A DNA stretch of 64,000 nt from Acuticoccus mangrovi (GTDB lineage Bacteria > Pseudomonadota > Alphaproteobacteria > Rhizobiales > Amorphaceae). Below, piece after piece: positions 1-8,048 of this stretch (positions are counted from its first letter, which is position 1; each line of letters starts with the position of its first letter). A program made the translations under genes and the position numbers. The notes below the pieces were generated by a model. It was not told where the DNA came from. It saw only the letters and a program-made list of their open reading frames with translations, and did not search any database. The DNA is taken from the NCBI RefSeq assembly GCF_016411865.1, contig NZ_JAEKJA010000020.1, positions 1 to 64,000 of the forward strand. The letters are read 5' to 3'.

Positions 1-39
1 TGGAGACGGTTCGGTGAACGCGGGTTCATTGACCCGGCT

Positions 40-1050
40 CTAGCGGCGGGCGGCTACCTCTTTGTCGCAGTCGCCCTGCCACACCGCCAGCACGCGGGCG
101 AGGAAGGCGGGGTCGAGCTCGGCGTGCACCTCGGCGATGACCGACGCCGCGGCGAGGCGCTGCGCCGCGTCCGACCCGGTCGCGAGCCGCACCCAGTCCT
201 TGCGCGTGGTGACGAGGCGCAGGCCGCCATCGACCGCGGCCCGCACGAGCGCCTCGGCCTCGCCGTCGCGGTAGGGGTGGTGATCGGGAAACGGCGCCGT
301 CGCGACGAGCTCTGCTCCGAGCGCCGCGAGCCCGGCGAAGAATTTTTGCGGCCGGCCGATCCCCGCATAGGCGAGGACGCGCACCCCCGCGAGCGGCACG
401 GGAGCGGACGAGACGAGCCGCGCATCGTAGGCGGGCACGCCGTCGAGCCCCGCGAGCGGCGCGGCGACGCCCTCCCCGGCATCGACGACGAGGAGCGCAT
501 CGGCGCGGGCGAGGTGAGCAGCGAGCGGAGCGCGCAGCGGGCCGGCCGGCGTCACCCGGGCGTTGCCGACGCCGACGGCCCGGTCGACCACGAGCACGCT
601 GAAATCCTTCGCCAGGCCGGGATTCTGAAAGCCGTCGTCCATCACGATCACGTCGCCGAGGGTGGCGGCGAGCCGGCCGCCGGCGGCGCGGTCGCGCGCC
701 ACCACCGTCGGCGCGGCGCTCGCGAGGATCAGCGCCTCGTCCCCCACCGCGGCCGCGTCCTCGCCGACGACCACGACGGGTCCGGCGAGCCGACCACCGT
801 AGCCGCGGGTGAGGAAGGCCGGCCGCGCGCCCGCCGCCTTGAGCGCCGCGGCGACGGCGAGCGCCACCGGCGTCTTCCCCGCGCCGCCCACCGTGGGGTT
901 GCCGATGCAGATGACGGGACAGGGTGCCCGATAGCGCGCAGCCTCCGCCATCCGCCGCGCCGCGACGCGCCCGACCATCGCCCCGGCCGGAGAGAGGAGC
1001 CGCGACGCGAGCCCGGCGTCTGTCCGCCACCAGAAGCCCGGCGCCTTCAC
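40..1050 (-). CDS. lpxK: Tetraacyldisaccharide 4'-kinase LpxK
   Basis: Phosphorylates the 4' position of the lipid A disaccharide at the inner membrane, the last step before Kdo addition. The 336-residue protein has the normal family length. It opens with a basic amphipathic N-terminus (MKAPGFWWRTDAG), followed by a P-loop reading NPTVGGAGKTP near residue 50 and the LpxK-type TRGYGG and DDGFQNP motifs. The start is GTG at 1050, which overlaps the waaA stop as GTGA, so the two genes are translationally coupled. It is the last gene of a minus-strand run pmbA-cysQ-DUF4170-waaA-lpxK, an order common in Hyphomicrobiales. Identification is firm; the GTG start is chosen from the overlap. Confidence 0.95.
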   Translation of the reverse strand: MKAPGFWWRTDAGLASRLLSPAGAMVGRVAARRMAEAARYRAPCPVICIGNPTVGGAGKTPVALAVAAALKAAGARPAFLTRGYGGRLAGPVVVVGEDAAAVGDEALILASAAPTVVARDRAAGGRLAATLGDVIVMDDGFQNPGLAKDFSVLVVDRAVGVGNARVTPAGPLRAPLAAHLARADALLVVDAGEGVAAPLAGLDGVPAYDARLVSSAPVPLAGVRVLAYAGIGRPQKFFAGLAALGAELVATAPFPDHHPYRDGEAEALVRAAVDGGLRLVTTRKDWVRLATGSDAAQRLAAASVIAEVHAELDPAFLARVLAVWQGDCDKEVAARR

Positions 1051-2765
1051 ACCGACCCCTTTTCCGGCGTGATCGGGCTTTCCGGCGTCGTCAGGCGCGA
1101 AACCTCCTCCGCCTCGTTCTGCGACACGGGCCCGTCGCTTCGCTCGGCCTCATCGTCGGGCTTCGGCTCGGGCTCCGGTGCCCGCTCCGGCGCGGGCTCG
1201 GGTTTCGTCTCGTCCTGCGGCTCGAGCCGGTCGTCTGGTGCGGGCTCCGGCTCGGCGGCGGCGGGCGGCTCGTCGGCAGACGTGGCTTCGGCCGCCCGAG
1301 CCGCATCGCCCGGCTCCTCGCTCACCGCCTCCGCCACGTCGTCGGCGGGGCCGACGGCCGCATCGTCGCCCGTCTCGGAAGTGATGACGGACCCGACCGC
1401 ACCGTCTTCCCCACCGCCCGGAATGGCGCTGGGCTCTTTCGGCACGGGGGTTTCCGCCCCCCCATCCTGCGGGCTCCTCGCAGCCGCGTCCTGCGGGCGC
1501 CTTCCCTCCGATGCCGCGGCGAGGAAGGGGGCGAGTGCCGCCATGACCTTGGCGAGCACGCCGCGCTCGGCCTCGAGCGTCGCCGCGGCGAGCTCGGCGA
1601 CGGCCGCTCGCTCGGCGCCGGAAGCGAGGAGCGAGCTCACCGCGATGCCGAGCGCCGTCCGGTCGGCGACCACCCTCGCCGCGCCCGCCGCGATGAAGGG
1701 CTCGAACATCTCGCCGTGCGAGGGGCCGGTGAGGAGCGCCGCGTCGAGCGCCGCGGGTTCGGCCGGGTTGTGCCCGCCGAGAGGAACCAGCGAGCCGCCC
1801 AGAAACACCACCGGCGCCAGCGCGAAGAAGGTGCCGAGCGCCCCCATCTCGTCAACGAGGTGGATCGCTCCGGTCGGTGCCTCACCGCGGCTCATGCGGG
1901 TGGTGGGCGCCGTGCGCGCGGCGAGCGCGGCGACCTCGTCGCCCCGCTCGGGATGGCGCGGCGCGATGATGGTGAGTACCCCCGGATGGCGCGCCGACAC
2001 CCGCCGATGGGCGGCGAGCACCATCTCCTCCTCGCCGGGATGCGTGCTCGCGGCGAGCCACACGGGGCGCCCCGCCGTCGCCTCACGCAGGGCGCCGAGA
2101 CGCGCCGCGTCGGGCACCGGCGGCGGGGCATCGAACTTCATGTTGCCGACCGCCCGGACATCGGGCGCGCCGAGCGTCGCAAACCGCTCCGCCTGCCGCT
2201 CCGACTGGGCGAGAACGAGGCCCATCGCGGCAAACAGCGGATGCGCCAGCGCCGGCCGCTTGGCCCATCGGGCGAAGGAGCGGTCGGAGAGGCGGGCATT
2301 GACGTGCGCCTCGGCGATGCCGCGCCGGGAGAGGGTCAGGAGCGTGGTGGGCCACACTTCCGATTCGGTGAAGAGCGCCGCCCGCGGCCGCCAGTGGTCG
2401 AGAAAGCGGGCGAGGAAGGGCGGCGTGTCGAGCGGGGCATATTGGTGGACGAGCCGCGGTCCGGTGACCGCCGCCACCCGGGCCGCGGCGGTGGGCGTCG
2501 CGGTGGTGAGGACCACCGGCCACCCCTCCGCCACCAGCGCCTCGGCGAGCGCCGTCGCGGCGACGCTCTCTCCGACGCTGACGGCGTGCAGCCAGACGGG
2601 CGCCTCGTCAAAGGCCGGCGCCGAGGCGATGCCGCGCTTCTCGCCCGCCCGCGCCGCCTCTTCCTTGCCGCGCGCCGCCCGGCGCGCGAGGTAGGGCGCG
2701 GCGAGCGGCGAGGCGAGCCGCCCCGCAGCGCCATAGAGGCGCCAGAGGCCGGCCTCGGTGCTCAT
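1047..2765 (-). CDS. waaA: 3-deoxy-D-manno-octulosonic acid transferase WaaA (KdtA) with long acidic C-terminal tail
   Basis: Transfers Kdo from CMP-Kdo to lipid IVA at the inner membrane. The glycosyltransferase core fills about residues 1-420: HAVSVGE (catalytic-type Glu near residue 66), the ESEVWP motif, GNMKFD and GGSLVPLGGHNPAEP. The ATG at 2765 overlaps the DUF4170 stop as ATGA, and a reading frame that stays open farther upstream is not homologous, so this start is preferred. The odd part is residues 420-572, a tail rich in Glu, Asp, Pro and Ala with repeated PEP/EPAP stretches and no predicted fold, absent from ordinary WaaA of 420-430 residues. Whether the tail is functional is unknown. 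It ends inside the lpxK start, so the gene is not simply read through. Confidence 0.93.
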   Translation of the reverse strand: MSTEAGLWRLYGAAGRLASPLAAPYLARRAARGKEEAARAGEKRGIASAPAFDEAPVWLHAVSVGESVAATALAEALVAEGWPVVLTTATPTAAARVAAVTGPRLVHQYAPLDTPPFLARFLDHWRPRAALFTESEVWPTTLLTLSRRGIAEAHVNARLSDRSFARWAKRPALAHPLFAAMGLVLAQSERQAERFATLGAPDVRAVGNMKFDAPPPVPDAARLGALREATAGRPVWLAASTHPGEEEMVLAAHRRVSARHPGVLTIIAPRHPERGDEVAALAARTAPTTRMSRGEAPTGAIHLVDEMGALGTFFALAPVVFLGGSLVPLGGHNPAEPAALDAALLTGPSHGEMFEPFIAAGAARVVADRTALGIAVSSLLASGAERAAVAELAAATLEAERGVLAKVMAALAPFLAAASEGRRPQDAAARSPQDGGAETPVPKEPSAIPGGGEDGAVGSVITSETGDDAAVGPADDVAEAVSEEPGDAARAAEATSADEPPAAAEPEPAPDDRLEPQDETKPEPAPERAPEPEPKPDDEAERSDGPVSQNEAEEVSRLTTPESPITPEKGSV

Positions 2766-2998
2766 GCCCCCGGCTTGTTCGCATCCGGATCGAGCAGACG
2801 GTGCAGGTGGACGATGAAATAGCGCATCTCGGCGTTGTCCACCGTCTGCTGCGCCTTCGCCTGCCACGCTTTGTGGGCGGCCGCGTAGTTGGGATAGACG
2901 CCCACGACGTCGACCTTGTCGAGATCCTTGAAGGTGATGCCGTCGAGGTCGGCGAGCTCGCCGCCGATCACCAGATGAAGAAGTTGTTTGTCCGTCAT
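2762..2998 (-). CDS. DUF4170 family small protein
   Basis: A 78-residue soluble protein beginning MTDKQLLHLVIGGEL with conserved features FKDLDKVDVVGVYPNY and a C-terminal MRYFIVHLHRLLDP segment. This small family is found next to waaA in many Hyphomicrobiales; no function is established. Its ATG lies inside a longer open frame that has no homology upstream, and a 119-bp gap separates it from the cysQ-like gene, so a promoter for the DUF4170-waaA-lpxK part could lie there. Its stop overlaps the waaA start by four bases, which supports a shared transcript and a possible accessory role in LPS core assembly (inference from context only). Confidence 0.85.
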   Translation of the reverse strand: MTDKQLLHLVIGGELADLDGITFKDLDKVDVVGVYPNYAAAHKAWQAKAQQTVDNAEMRYFIVHLHRLLDPDANKPGA

Positions 2999-3117
2999 TG
3001 AAGCCGCCTGTCGCCTCTCGCCTTGCTGCGCCGGGATATCGAATATCGTACCGCGCGTTGGTCGCGTCCCGCTGCACCGAAGACCGGCGAGGGGGGAGCG
3101 CCGCGGACCGGCGGGGC

Positions 3118-3909
3118 TCAGGCGGCGCGGGACTCGTGCGCGACGGCGAGACGACGGAGGGCGTCGACCAGGCCGAGAGGCCCAGCGACGGCCGGACCGT
3201 GGCTCGTCGCATCCGTGTCGTAGCGCAGCACGGTGCCCGTCAGGGTCGTGAGCGTTCCGCCAGCCTCGTGCACGATCAGATCGGCCGCCGCAAGGTCCCA
3301 ATGGTGCGGGCCTTGCTTGGTCACGCAGCCGTCGATCCGGCCCTCCCCCACCCGCGCCAGCCGCAGGGCCAAAGAGGGGATCCACTTGCAGCGCTCGACC
3401 CCAGCCTCGCGAAAGCCTCCGTCGCGGTAGAGCGGCCCGGGTAGCGCCACCTGCGCGCCGTCCAGGCTCGTCCGCATCGAGACGTGAAGCCGCTCCCCGT
3501 TGCGGAACGCGCCGGTGCCGACGGTCGCCGTGTAGCAGGCATCGCGCATCGGCTCGAACACCGCCGCGGCAACGGGTCGCCCTCGCTCCACAACCGCCGC
3601 GACCACCGACCAGGCCCGCTCCTTGCGCAGGAACGCGCGGGTGCCGTCGATGGGATCGACCACGAAGGTGCGCATCCCCTCCCCGGCGAAGCCGAGCTCC
3701 TCCGACAGCCAGCCGTAGCCCGGCCGAGCCGCCCGCAGGATCTCCGACAGGCGCTGATCGACGGCGATGTCCGCTTCCGACACGGGGCTCGCGTCGTCCT
3801 TCATCCACGACTTCACGTCGCCGTCGAAAAAGCGGCGCGCCAGCGTGCCGGCAGTCCGGACGGCCTCGACGAGCAGGGCGGTGTCGCGCGCGACGTCGTC
3901 AGCGGCCAC
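3118..3909 (-). CDS. Inositol monophosphatase family protein (CysQ-like 3'(2'),5'-bisphosphate nucleotidase)
   Basis: A 263-residue Mg2+-dependent phosphatase of the IMPase fold. Visible family motifs are LSEELG (metal-binding Glu pair), DPIDGTRAF and the C-terminal WDLAAADLIVHEAGG, all expected for inositol monophosphatases and CysQ. Context next to pmbA and LPS genes and general likeness to rhizobial homologues favour CysQ, which hydrolyses PAP from sulfate assimilation, but inositol-1-phosphatase activity cannot be excluded. The start is GTG at 3909, overlapping the pmbA stop by 11 bases, which suggests coupling. Length is normal and no key motif is missing. Confidence 0.85.
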   Translation of the reverse strand: MAADDVARDTALLVEAVRTAGTLARRFFDGDVKSWMKDDASPVSEADIAVDQRLSEILRAARPGYGWLSEELGFAGEGMRTFVVDPIDGTRAFLRKERAWSVVAAVVERGRPVAAAVFEPMRDACYTATVGTGAFRNGERLHVSMRTSLDGAQVALPGPLYRDGGFREAGVERCKWIPSLALRLARVGEGRIDGCVTKQGPHHWDLAAADLIVHEAGGTLTTLTGTVLRYDTDATSHGPAVAGPLGLVDALRRLAVAHESRAA

Positions 3910-5260
3910 CGATGGTCAACCCCTCGATGGCGACCGATGGGGCGTCGACGATGTAAAGACCCGGCGCATCGTCGGCGAAGCGGGCGCGGGCGAACATGTC
4001 GGCGAGGTGGCCGGCGATGGTGATCTCGGAGACCGGGTGGACGATCTCGCCGCCCTCGAACCAGAAGCCTGCCGCCCCGCGGCTGTAGCTGCCGTTGACG
4101 ATGTTCGCCCCCATGCCGATGAGGTCGGTGACGAGCAGCCCGGTCCCCGCGTCCTTCAGAAGATCCTCCATCGTGCCGCTTCCGCCGTGAACGGTGACGT
4201 TCGTCGTCGTCGGCGCCGGGGAGCCCGTCCCCCGGCCTGCCCGGCCGTTCGGATCGAGGGCGAGCTTGCGGGCCGTGGCGAGGTCGAGGACGTAGGCGGC
4301 GAGGACCCCGTCCGCGACGATGTCGAGCGGGCCGCAGCCGAGCCCCTCCCCGTCGAACGGGCGCGAGGCGAGGCCGCGCACGAGAGAGGGATCGTCCCGG
4401 ATGGTGATGCCGTCGGCGAGCACCTTGGCGCCGAGCTTGCCGGCGAGGAGGCTCGCGCCGCGCGCCACCGCGGACCCGTTGACCGCTTGCAGCAGGTGGC
4501 CGACGAAGCCCGATGCGGCTCGCGGCTCGAACACGATGGTGGCGGTGCGCGTGGTCAGCCGCTCGGCGTCCATCTTCCTCACCGCCCGCTCGGCGGCGAT
4601 GCGGCCGACCGCCGCGATGTCGGCGAGGTCGGCGAGGTGACGCCTCACCGACGACCAGGAGTCCCGCTCCATCCGCGTTCCCTCGCCGGCGACGGCGGTC
4701 CCGCTATGGGCGTGGCGGCTCGTGAGGTAGCCGGCCGAGAAGCCGCCGCTCGTCGCGAGCCATCGGCCGGCCCGCGTGGCCGAGGCGAAGGCGCCGCCGG
4801 AATTGGTGACGCCCGGCACCTTGAGCATGGCGTGTTCAAGCCGGTGGGCGCGGTCGGTGAGCTCGTCCATCCGCGGCCGGGCGGCATCGGCGATGTCGAG
4901 GGCGTCGGCATCGATCGCGGTGGCGAGGAGCGCCGGGTCGGGGAGGCCCTGGGTCTCGTCCTCGGGCGCGGCCTTCGCCATCGCGACGGCCCGCGCCGCG
5001 GCCTCGGCGAGGTCGGCCTTGGGGCTCACCCCGACGAGCGCGCTGCGCTGGCCGACGAAGACGCGCAGCCCGAGATCGGTGGCTTCGGCGCTCTCGGCCT
5101 CCTCCACCACGCCGTTGCGCACCGTCGCCGACAGCGCGCTCGACGTTAACGCGACGGCATCGGCGGATTGCCCGCCGGCGGCGAGGGCGGCATCGACCGC
5201 GCGCTCGGCGAGCGCACGCAGTCTATGAAGATCGATGGGATCGGGCGCGTCATTGGACAT
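3899..5260 (-). CDS. pmbA: TldD/PmbA family metalloprotease subunit (PmbA/TldE)
   Basis: A 453-residue member of the TldD/TldE peptidase pair, which degrades unfolded peptides and matures microcin-type peptides. The characteristic C-terminal half is present: GxGCGPLDIV, an NVTVHGGSGT segment, LLVTDLIGMGANIVNGSYSRGAAGFWFEGGE-like spacing and the closing SEITIAGHLADMF. The zinc motif HExxxH that marks TldD is absent, so this is the TldE/PmbA-type subunit rather than the catalytic TldD. No tldD is seen in the window. It is the first gene of the minus-strand run leading to waaA-lpxK. ATG at 5260 gives a normal N-terminus. Confidence 0.92.
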   Translation of the reverse strand: MSNDAPDPIDLHRLRALAERAVDAALAAGGQSADAVALTSSALSATVRNGVVEEAESAEATDLGLRVFVGQRSALVGVSPKADLAEAAARAVAMAKAAPEDETQGLPDPALLATAIDADALDIADAARPRMDELTDRAHRLEHAMLKVPGVTNSGGAFASATRAGRWLATSGGFSAGYLTSRHAHSGTAVAGEGTRMERDSWSSVRRHLADLADIAAVGRIAAERAVRKMDAERLTTRTATIVFEPRAASGFVGHLLQAVNGSAVARGASLLAGKLGAKVLADGITIRDDPSLVRGLASRPFDGEGLGCGPLDIVADGVLAAYVLDLATARKLALDPNGRAGRGTGSPAPTTTNVTVHGGSGTMEDLLKDAGTGLLVTDLIGMGANIVNGSYSRGAAGFWFEGGEIVHPVSEITIAGHLADMFARARFADDAPGLYIVDAPSVAIEGLTIGGR

Positions 5261-5459
5261 GATGAGATGGTTTAGAAATCCTGAATGGCGGAGACAAGCC
5301 GGCGAAGCGATCGCCAGGGTTTCTGCGGCGGTGGCCGCAAAATGGTTAAGCGGTCGTCAATCTCCCCGGTTTGATTCGGACGCTTCACTTAGCGAGGGCG
5401 AAAATCGGGCGGGAGTAGGGTCATGGCGTTGAACGAGTTGTCTCGCGGAGCGCAAACCC

Positions 5460-6089
5460 ATGAACGCCGTTGGCCTGAAATTCGCCGCCATCCGGACCCC
5501 TGCCCCCGTGACCGCCACTCCGCCCGCCGCCGCCCTCGTCGCGCAGGCCGCCAACGATGTCGGCGCCGCGCGGTCGGAGCCGATGACGGTGAGCTTGCCG
5601 ACACGCCTCCATGTGGGTGGCCACCGCCATCCGGCAATGGCCGTCGACATCTCTCGCGAGTGGGTGACGATCCGCGCCCACGCCGATGCGGCGGTGACGA
5701 AGCCCGTCACGTCCTACCGCGGTGTCGCCGTGATCGTGGAGCGGGGTGCGGGCGAGCCGGTCTTCCACCTCTCCCTGCTTCACGAGGACGTGTTCCACTC
5801 CGTGCCGCTCGCCTCGGGGACCGAGGTTGCCGCGATCGCCCGCGAGTGGCAAGCTTGGGCCAAGGCGTTGTCGCTGCCGCTGATCGCCGTCGAGGCGGAC
5901 GGCACCGTGCATGCGGAGCTGAACGCGCTCGGCGTCGTGCTCGCCGAGCGTCCGTCGCCGCGGCGCAAGGGATCCGCGCTGGTCGGGCGCCGGTCACTCT
6001 ACGCCCGGCGCCGTCGGGCCGCAGCCCAGCGCCCGCTTGCCGAAATGCCCCGCATCGAGGGGGCTCGGGAGATTATCGCGCGCAACTGA
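5460..6089 (+). CDS. DUF6101 family protein, arginine-rich C-terminus
   Basis: A 209-residue protein without signal peptide or membrane segment. Its central region (SLPTRLHVGGHRHPAMAV to WQAWAKALSLPLIAVEADG) is moderately hydrophobic. The C-terminus is strongly basic (SPRRKGSALVGRRSLYARRRR) and ends EIIARN, a tail I recall from uncharacterised Hyphomicrobiales proteins annotated DUF6101. No catalytic motif is recognisable. The ATG at 5460 has a GGAG element about ten bases upstream. It is transcribed away from pmbA across a 199-bp divergent region that must contain both promoters. A 12-bp hairpin follows 80 bases after the stop. The gene is credible; the family name is less certain. Confidence 0.75.
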   Translation: MNAVGLKFAAIRTPAPVTATPPAAALVAQAANDVGAARSEPMTVSLPTRLHVGGHRHPAMAVDISREWVTIRAHADAAVTKPVTSYRGVAVIVERGAGEPVFHLSLLHEDVFHSVPLASGTEVAAIAREWQAWAKALSLPLIAVEADGTVHAELNALGVVLAERPSPRRKGSALVGRRSLYARRRRAAAQRPLAEMPRIEGAREIIARN

Positions 6090-6168
6090 GCGACCGACGG
6101 CGACACCGCACAAGACGGCGCGCCGGACCCCGGTTGAGGGTGGAGCCTCTGCATCGGTTTGCGTAAAC

Positions 6169-6201
6169 CCGCGGTCGGCCGGCTGGTCTGGCCGACCGCG
6201 G
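6169..6201 (+). terminator. Strong hairpin after the DUF6101 gene
   Basis: A perfect 12-bp inverted repeat (CCGCGGTCGGCC and its complement) around a 9-base loop, in the gap between the DUF6101 gene and the next gene. There is no U-tract, so a factor-assisted terminator or an mRNA-stabilising stem is as likely as an intrinsic terminator. Confidence 0.45.
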
Positions 6202-6254
6202 TCCCGTCCGCCATAGTGCGCCTCCAACCGGCACGGCCGACAAAGGAGGCGACG

Positions 6255-6305
6255 ATGAGCGGACGACCATCGAGATCATCGCCGTCGTTCGGCAGGCCGT
6301 CGTGA
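6255..6305 (+). other. 16-codon open frame with an excellent ribosome site, overlapping the next gene's GTG
   Basis: AAAGGAGG at 6242-6249 sits five bases before ATG 6255, the best ribosome site in this neighbourhood. It drives only 16 codons, ending in TGA at 6303-6305, which overlaps the GTG at 6302. The frame of the membrane protein is open just upstream of 6302 and reads TTIEIIAVVRQAV, a plausible N-terminus. One inserted base between 6261 and 6263 would join ATG 6255 to it. So this is either a short coupled leader or the trace of a one-base deletion at the start of the next gene. Confidence 0.5.
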
Positions 6306-7258
6306 AAGGCCAGGCCGTCGTCTCCTGGGGCAGCGTGCTCGCCGGGCTGCTGGTGGCGCTCGCGGCGCTCGTGGTCCTGGTGCTCGCCGGCACCGGCGTC
6401 GGGCTCCTGCGCGTCGACGCGGAGCGGACGGTTGCCGACGTCGGCCTGCGTACGGCGGCGTGGTGGGTCCTCGCCCTGCTGCTGTCGCTCTTCATCGGCG
6501 GCTTCGTGGCGGCGCGCCTCGCCGGCGTGCGCTCGCGCACGGTCGGCGCCCTCCACGGCGCGCTCGTCTGGTCCGCGGCGGCGCTCGTCGGAACCTGGCT
6601 CGCCGCCGGCGGGCTCGCCGACGTCGGCGCCGCGGCGACCGGCGCCGCCACCCAGTCCGCCGCCGCCCTCGCCACCCGCTTGGGCATCGTCCCGGCGACG
6701 CCCGCCGAAAGCGCGGCGCCGCCCGACGGCGCCGGCGAGCAGCCCACCGCCGACGGGAGCGCCATACGCAGCCGCGTCACCGACACGATCCGCTCCGAGG
6801 CGACGGCGCTCGTGCGCGCGCGGCTCGCCCGCAGCCCATCCACCGATGCGACCGCGCCCGTCGCCTCCACCGCCGGCGACCTCGCGCCGTCTTCCGCGAA
6901 CGACCCGACGACCGATTCCGGGGCCGAGGCCGCGGCCCTCGCGACCGTCGACGACCTGCTCGCCCCGGGCGAACCGTCGCCGGGAGCGCTGGCGAACGCC
7001 CGCGCGATGCTGCGCGACCGTCTCTCTCTCGGCGCTGCCGAGGCGGAGCGCATCGTGGAAGGATGGCGCGCTCGAATCAGCGAGGCCGAAGCCCGGGCGC
7101 AGGCGGCGGTCGCCCGCCTCAAGGACAGAGCGCGGGAGGCGGCGCGGACGGGCCTCCACCTCGCGGGCGCCGCGGCGGCAGGGTTCGCCCTGGCGCTGGT
7201 CGTCGGCCTTCTCGCCGCGCTCGCCGGTGCTCTCGCCGGCCGCCCGCCGCAGGACTGA
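6302..7258 (+). CDS. Membrane protein resembling PhnA-like Hyphomicrobiales proteins
   Basis: A protein of 318 residues from GTG 6302. The N-terminus has a hydrophobic segment at about residues 7-33 (SWGSVLAGLLVALAALVVL), a second at 50-68 and a third around 80-110. A low-complexity Ala/Ser/Pro/Thr region spans 125-225. A charged helical segment with AEARAQAAVARLKDRAREA follows, then a last hydrophobic helix near the C-terminus. This plan resembles proteins loosely called PhnA-like in Hyphomicrobiales; the function is unknown. The GTG start lacks its own ribosome site and is probably read by coupling to the upstream 16-codon frame, or the true N-terminus is frameshifted. Confidence 0.7.
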   Translation: MKGQAVVSWGSVLAGLLVALAALVVLVLAGTGVGLLRVDAERTVADVGLRTAAWWVLALLLSLFIGGFVAARLAGVRSRTVGALHGALVWSAAALVGTWLAAGGLADVGAAATGAATQSAAALATRLGIVPATPAESAAPPDGAGEQPTADGSAIRSRVTDTIRSEATALVRARLARSPSTDATAPVASTAGDLAPSSANDPTTDSGAEAAALATVDDLLAPGEPSPGALANARAMLRDRLSLGAAEAERIVEGWRARISEAEARAQAAVARLKDRAREAARTGLHLAGAAAAGFALALVVGLLAALAGALAGRPPQD

Positions 7259-7436
7259 GCTCCGCCTCGCCCCGGCCGGACCCCGCTCCGCCCCCATCCA
7301 TCGCAGCCACCTGGAACGCGGCTTGTATCGACGCCGCGGCTGAGCAGAATGATGCCGGCCCGCCTCGGGGCGCTCGATCGACGCCGCCCCTCCTCCCGCC
7401 AGACGACCGGCGCCAGCGATGGCCCAAGGAGCAACG

Positions 7437-7883
7437 ATGGCCCTGCGCCTCCCCCCGACGCGGCGATCCGACTTCCCCCTCTCGGAGACGATCGCCAGCC
7501 GGTGGGCCGACAACGACATCTACGGCCACCTCAACAACGCCGCGTACTACGGTTTCATCGACACGGCGGTGAACCGCTACATGATCGCCCGCGCCGGCAT
7601 CGACATCCACGCCGGCCCGCTCATCGCCCTGGTGGTGGAGACCGGCTGCCGCTATCACCGCGAATTGCATTTTCCACAGAATATCGAAGTCGCCATGAAG
7701 GTCGCCCGCCTCGGTACGTCGAGCGTGACCTGGTACGTCGCGCTGTTCGAAGCGCCCGCGGGGACGACGACGGAAGCGGCGGCGGACGCCCACTTCACCC
7801 ACGTCCTCGTCGACCGAATCACGCGGCGGCCGACGCCGTGGCCGGACCCGATGCGCGACGCTCTCGCCGGCGCGATGGGCTGA
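7437..7883 (+). CDS. Acyl-CoA thioesterase, hotdog (4HBT) family
   Basis: A 148-residue YbgC/4HBT-type thioesterase. The catalytic-region signature WADNDIYGHLNNAAYYGFID carries the family Asp and the HxNN turn. It is followed by the VETGCRYHRELHFP strand and a C-terminal hotdog strand THVLVDRITRRP. Such enzymes hydrolyse short or medium acyl-CoA esters; the substrate is not visible here. I prefer ATG 7437 over ATG 7419 because AAGGAG lies five bases upstream of it. The gene faces bcsN across a bidirectional terminator and has no operon partner. Confidence 0.88.
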   Translation: MALRLPPTRRSDFPLSETIASRWADNDIYGHLNNAAYYGFIDTAVNRYMIARAGIDIHAGPLIALVVETGCRYHRELHFPQNIEVAMKVARLGTSSVTWYVALFEAPAGTTTEAAADAHFTHVLVDRITRRPTPWPDPMRDALAGAMG

Positions 7884-7899
7884 GAGCGGAACGAAAAGA

Positions 7900-7922
7900 C
7901 CCCGGAACGAAGCGTTCCGGGG
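7900..7922. terminator. Perfect 10-bp hairpin between convergent genes
   Basis: CCCCGGAACG and its exact complement flank a 3-base loop, preceded by an A-rich stretch (ACGAAAAGA). It lies between the thioesterase stop and the convergent bcsN gene and could end transcription from both sides. The T-rich side is better developed for minus-strand transcription. Confidence 0.7.
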
Positions 7923-8048
7923 CAAGTCTATGAGGCAGATTGACGACCGCATGCCGCTGACAGGGGGACGCGGCCGTCGATGGTGCGGCCCGGCAGGCGG
8001 GCCGTTCGCCGCCTCGCCGCGGCGAACCGCCGGCGAGGCGAAGCTCGA

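Noticed and set aside
3035-3047. GATATCGAATATC palindrome before the DUF4170 gene
   Set aside because: Five-bp arms only and no related copy nearby; too weak to call an operator.
1047-3212. Extension of WaaA to an upstream start at 3212
   Set aside because: The added residues have no WaaA homology and run over the DUF4170 gene; the ATGA-linked start at 2765 is better.
5340-5420. Possible tRNA-like TPsiC-arm sequence (GGTTTGATTC)
   Set aside because: No acceptor, D-arm or anticodon stem can be built around it on either strand.
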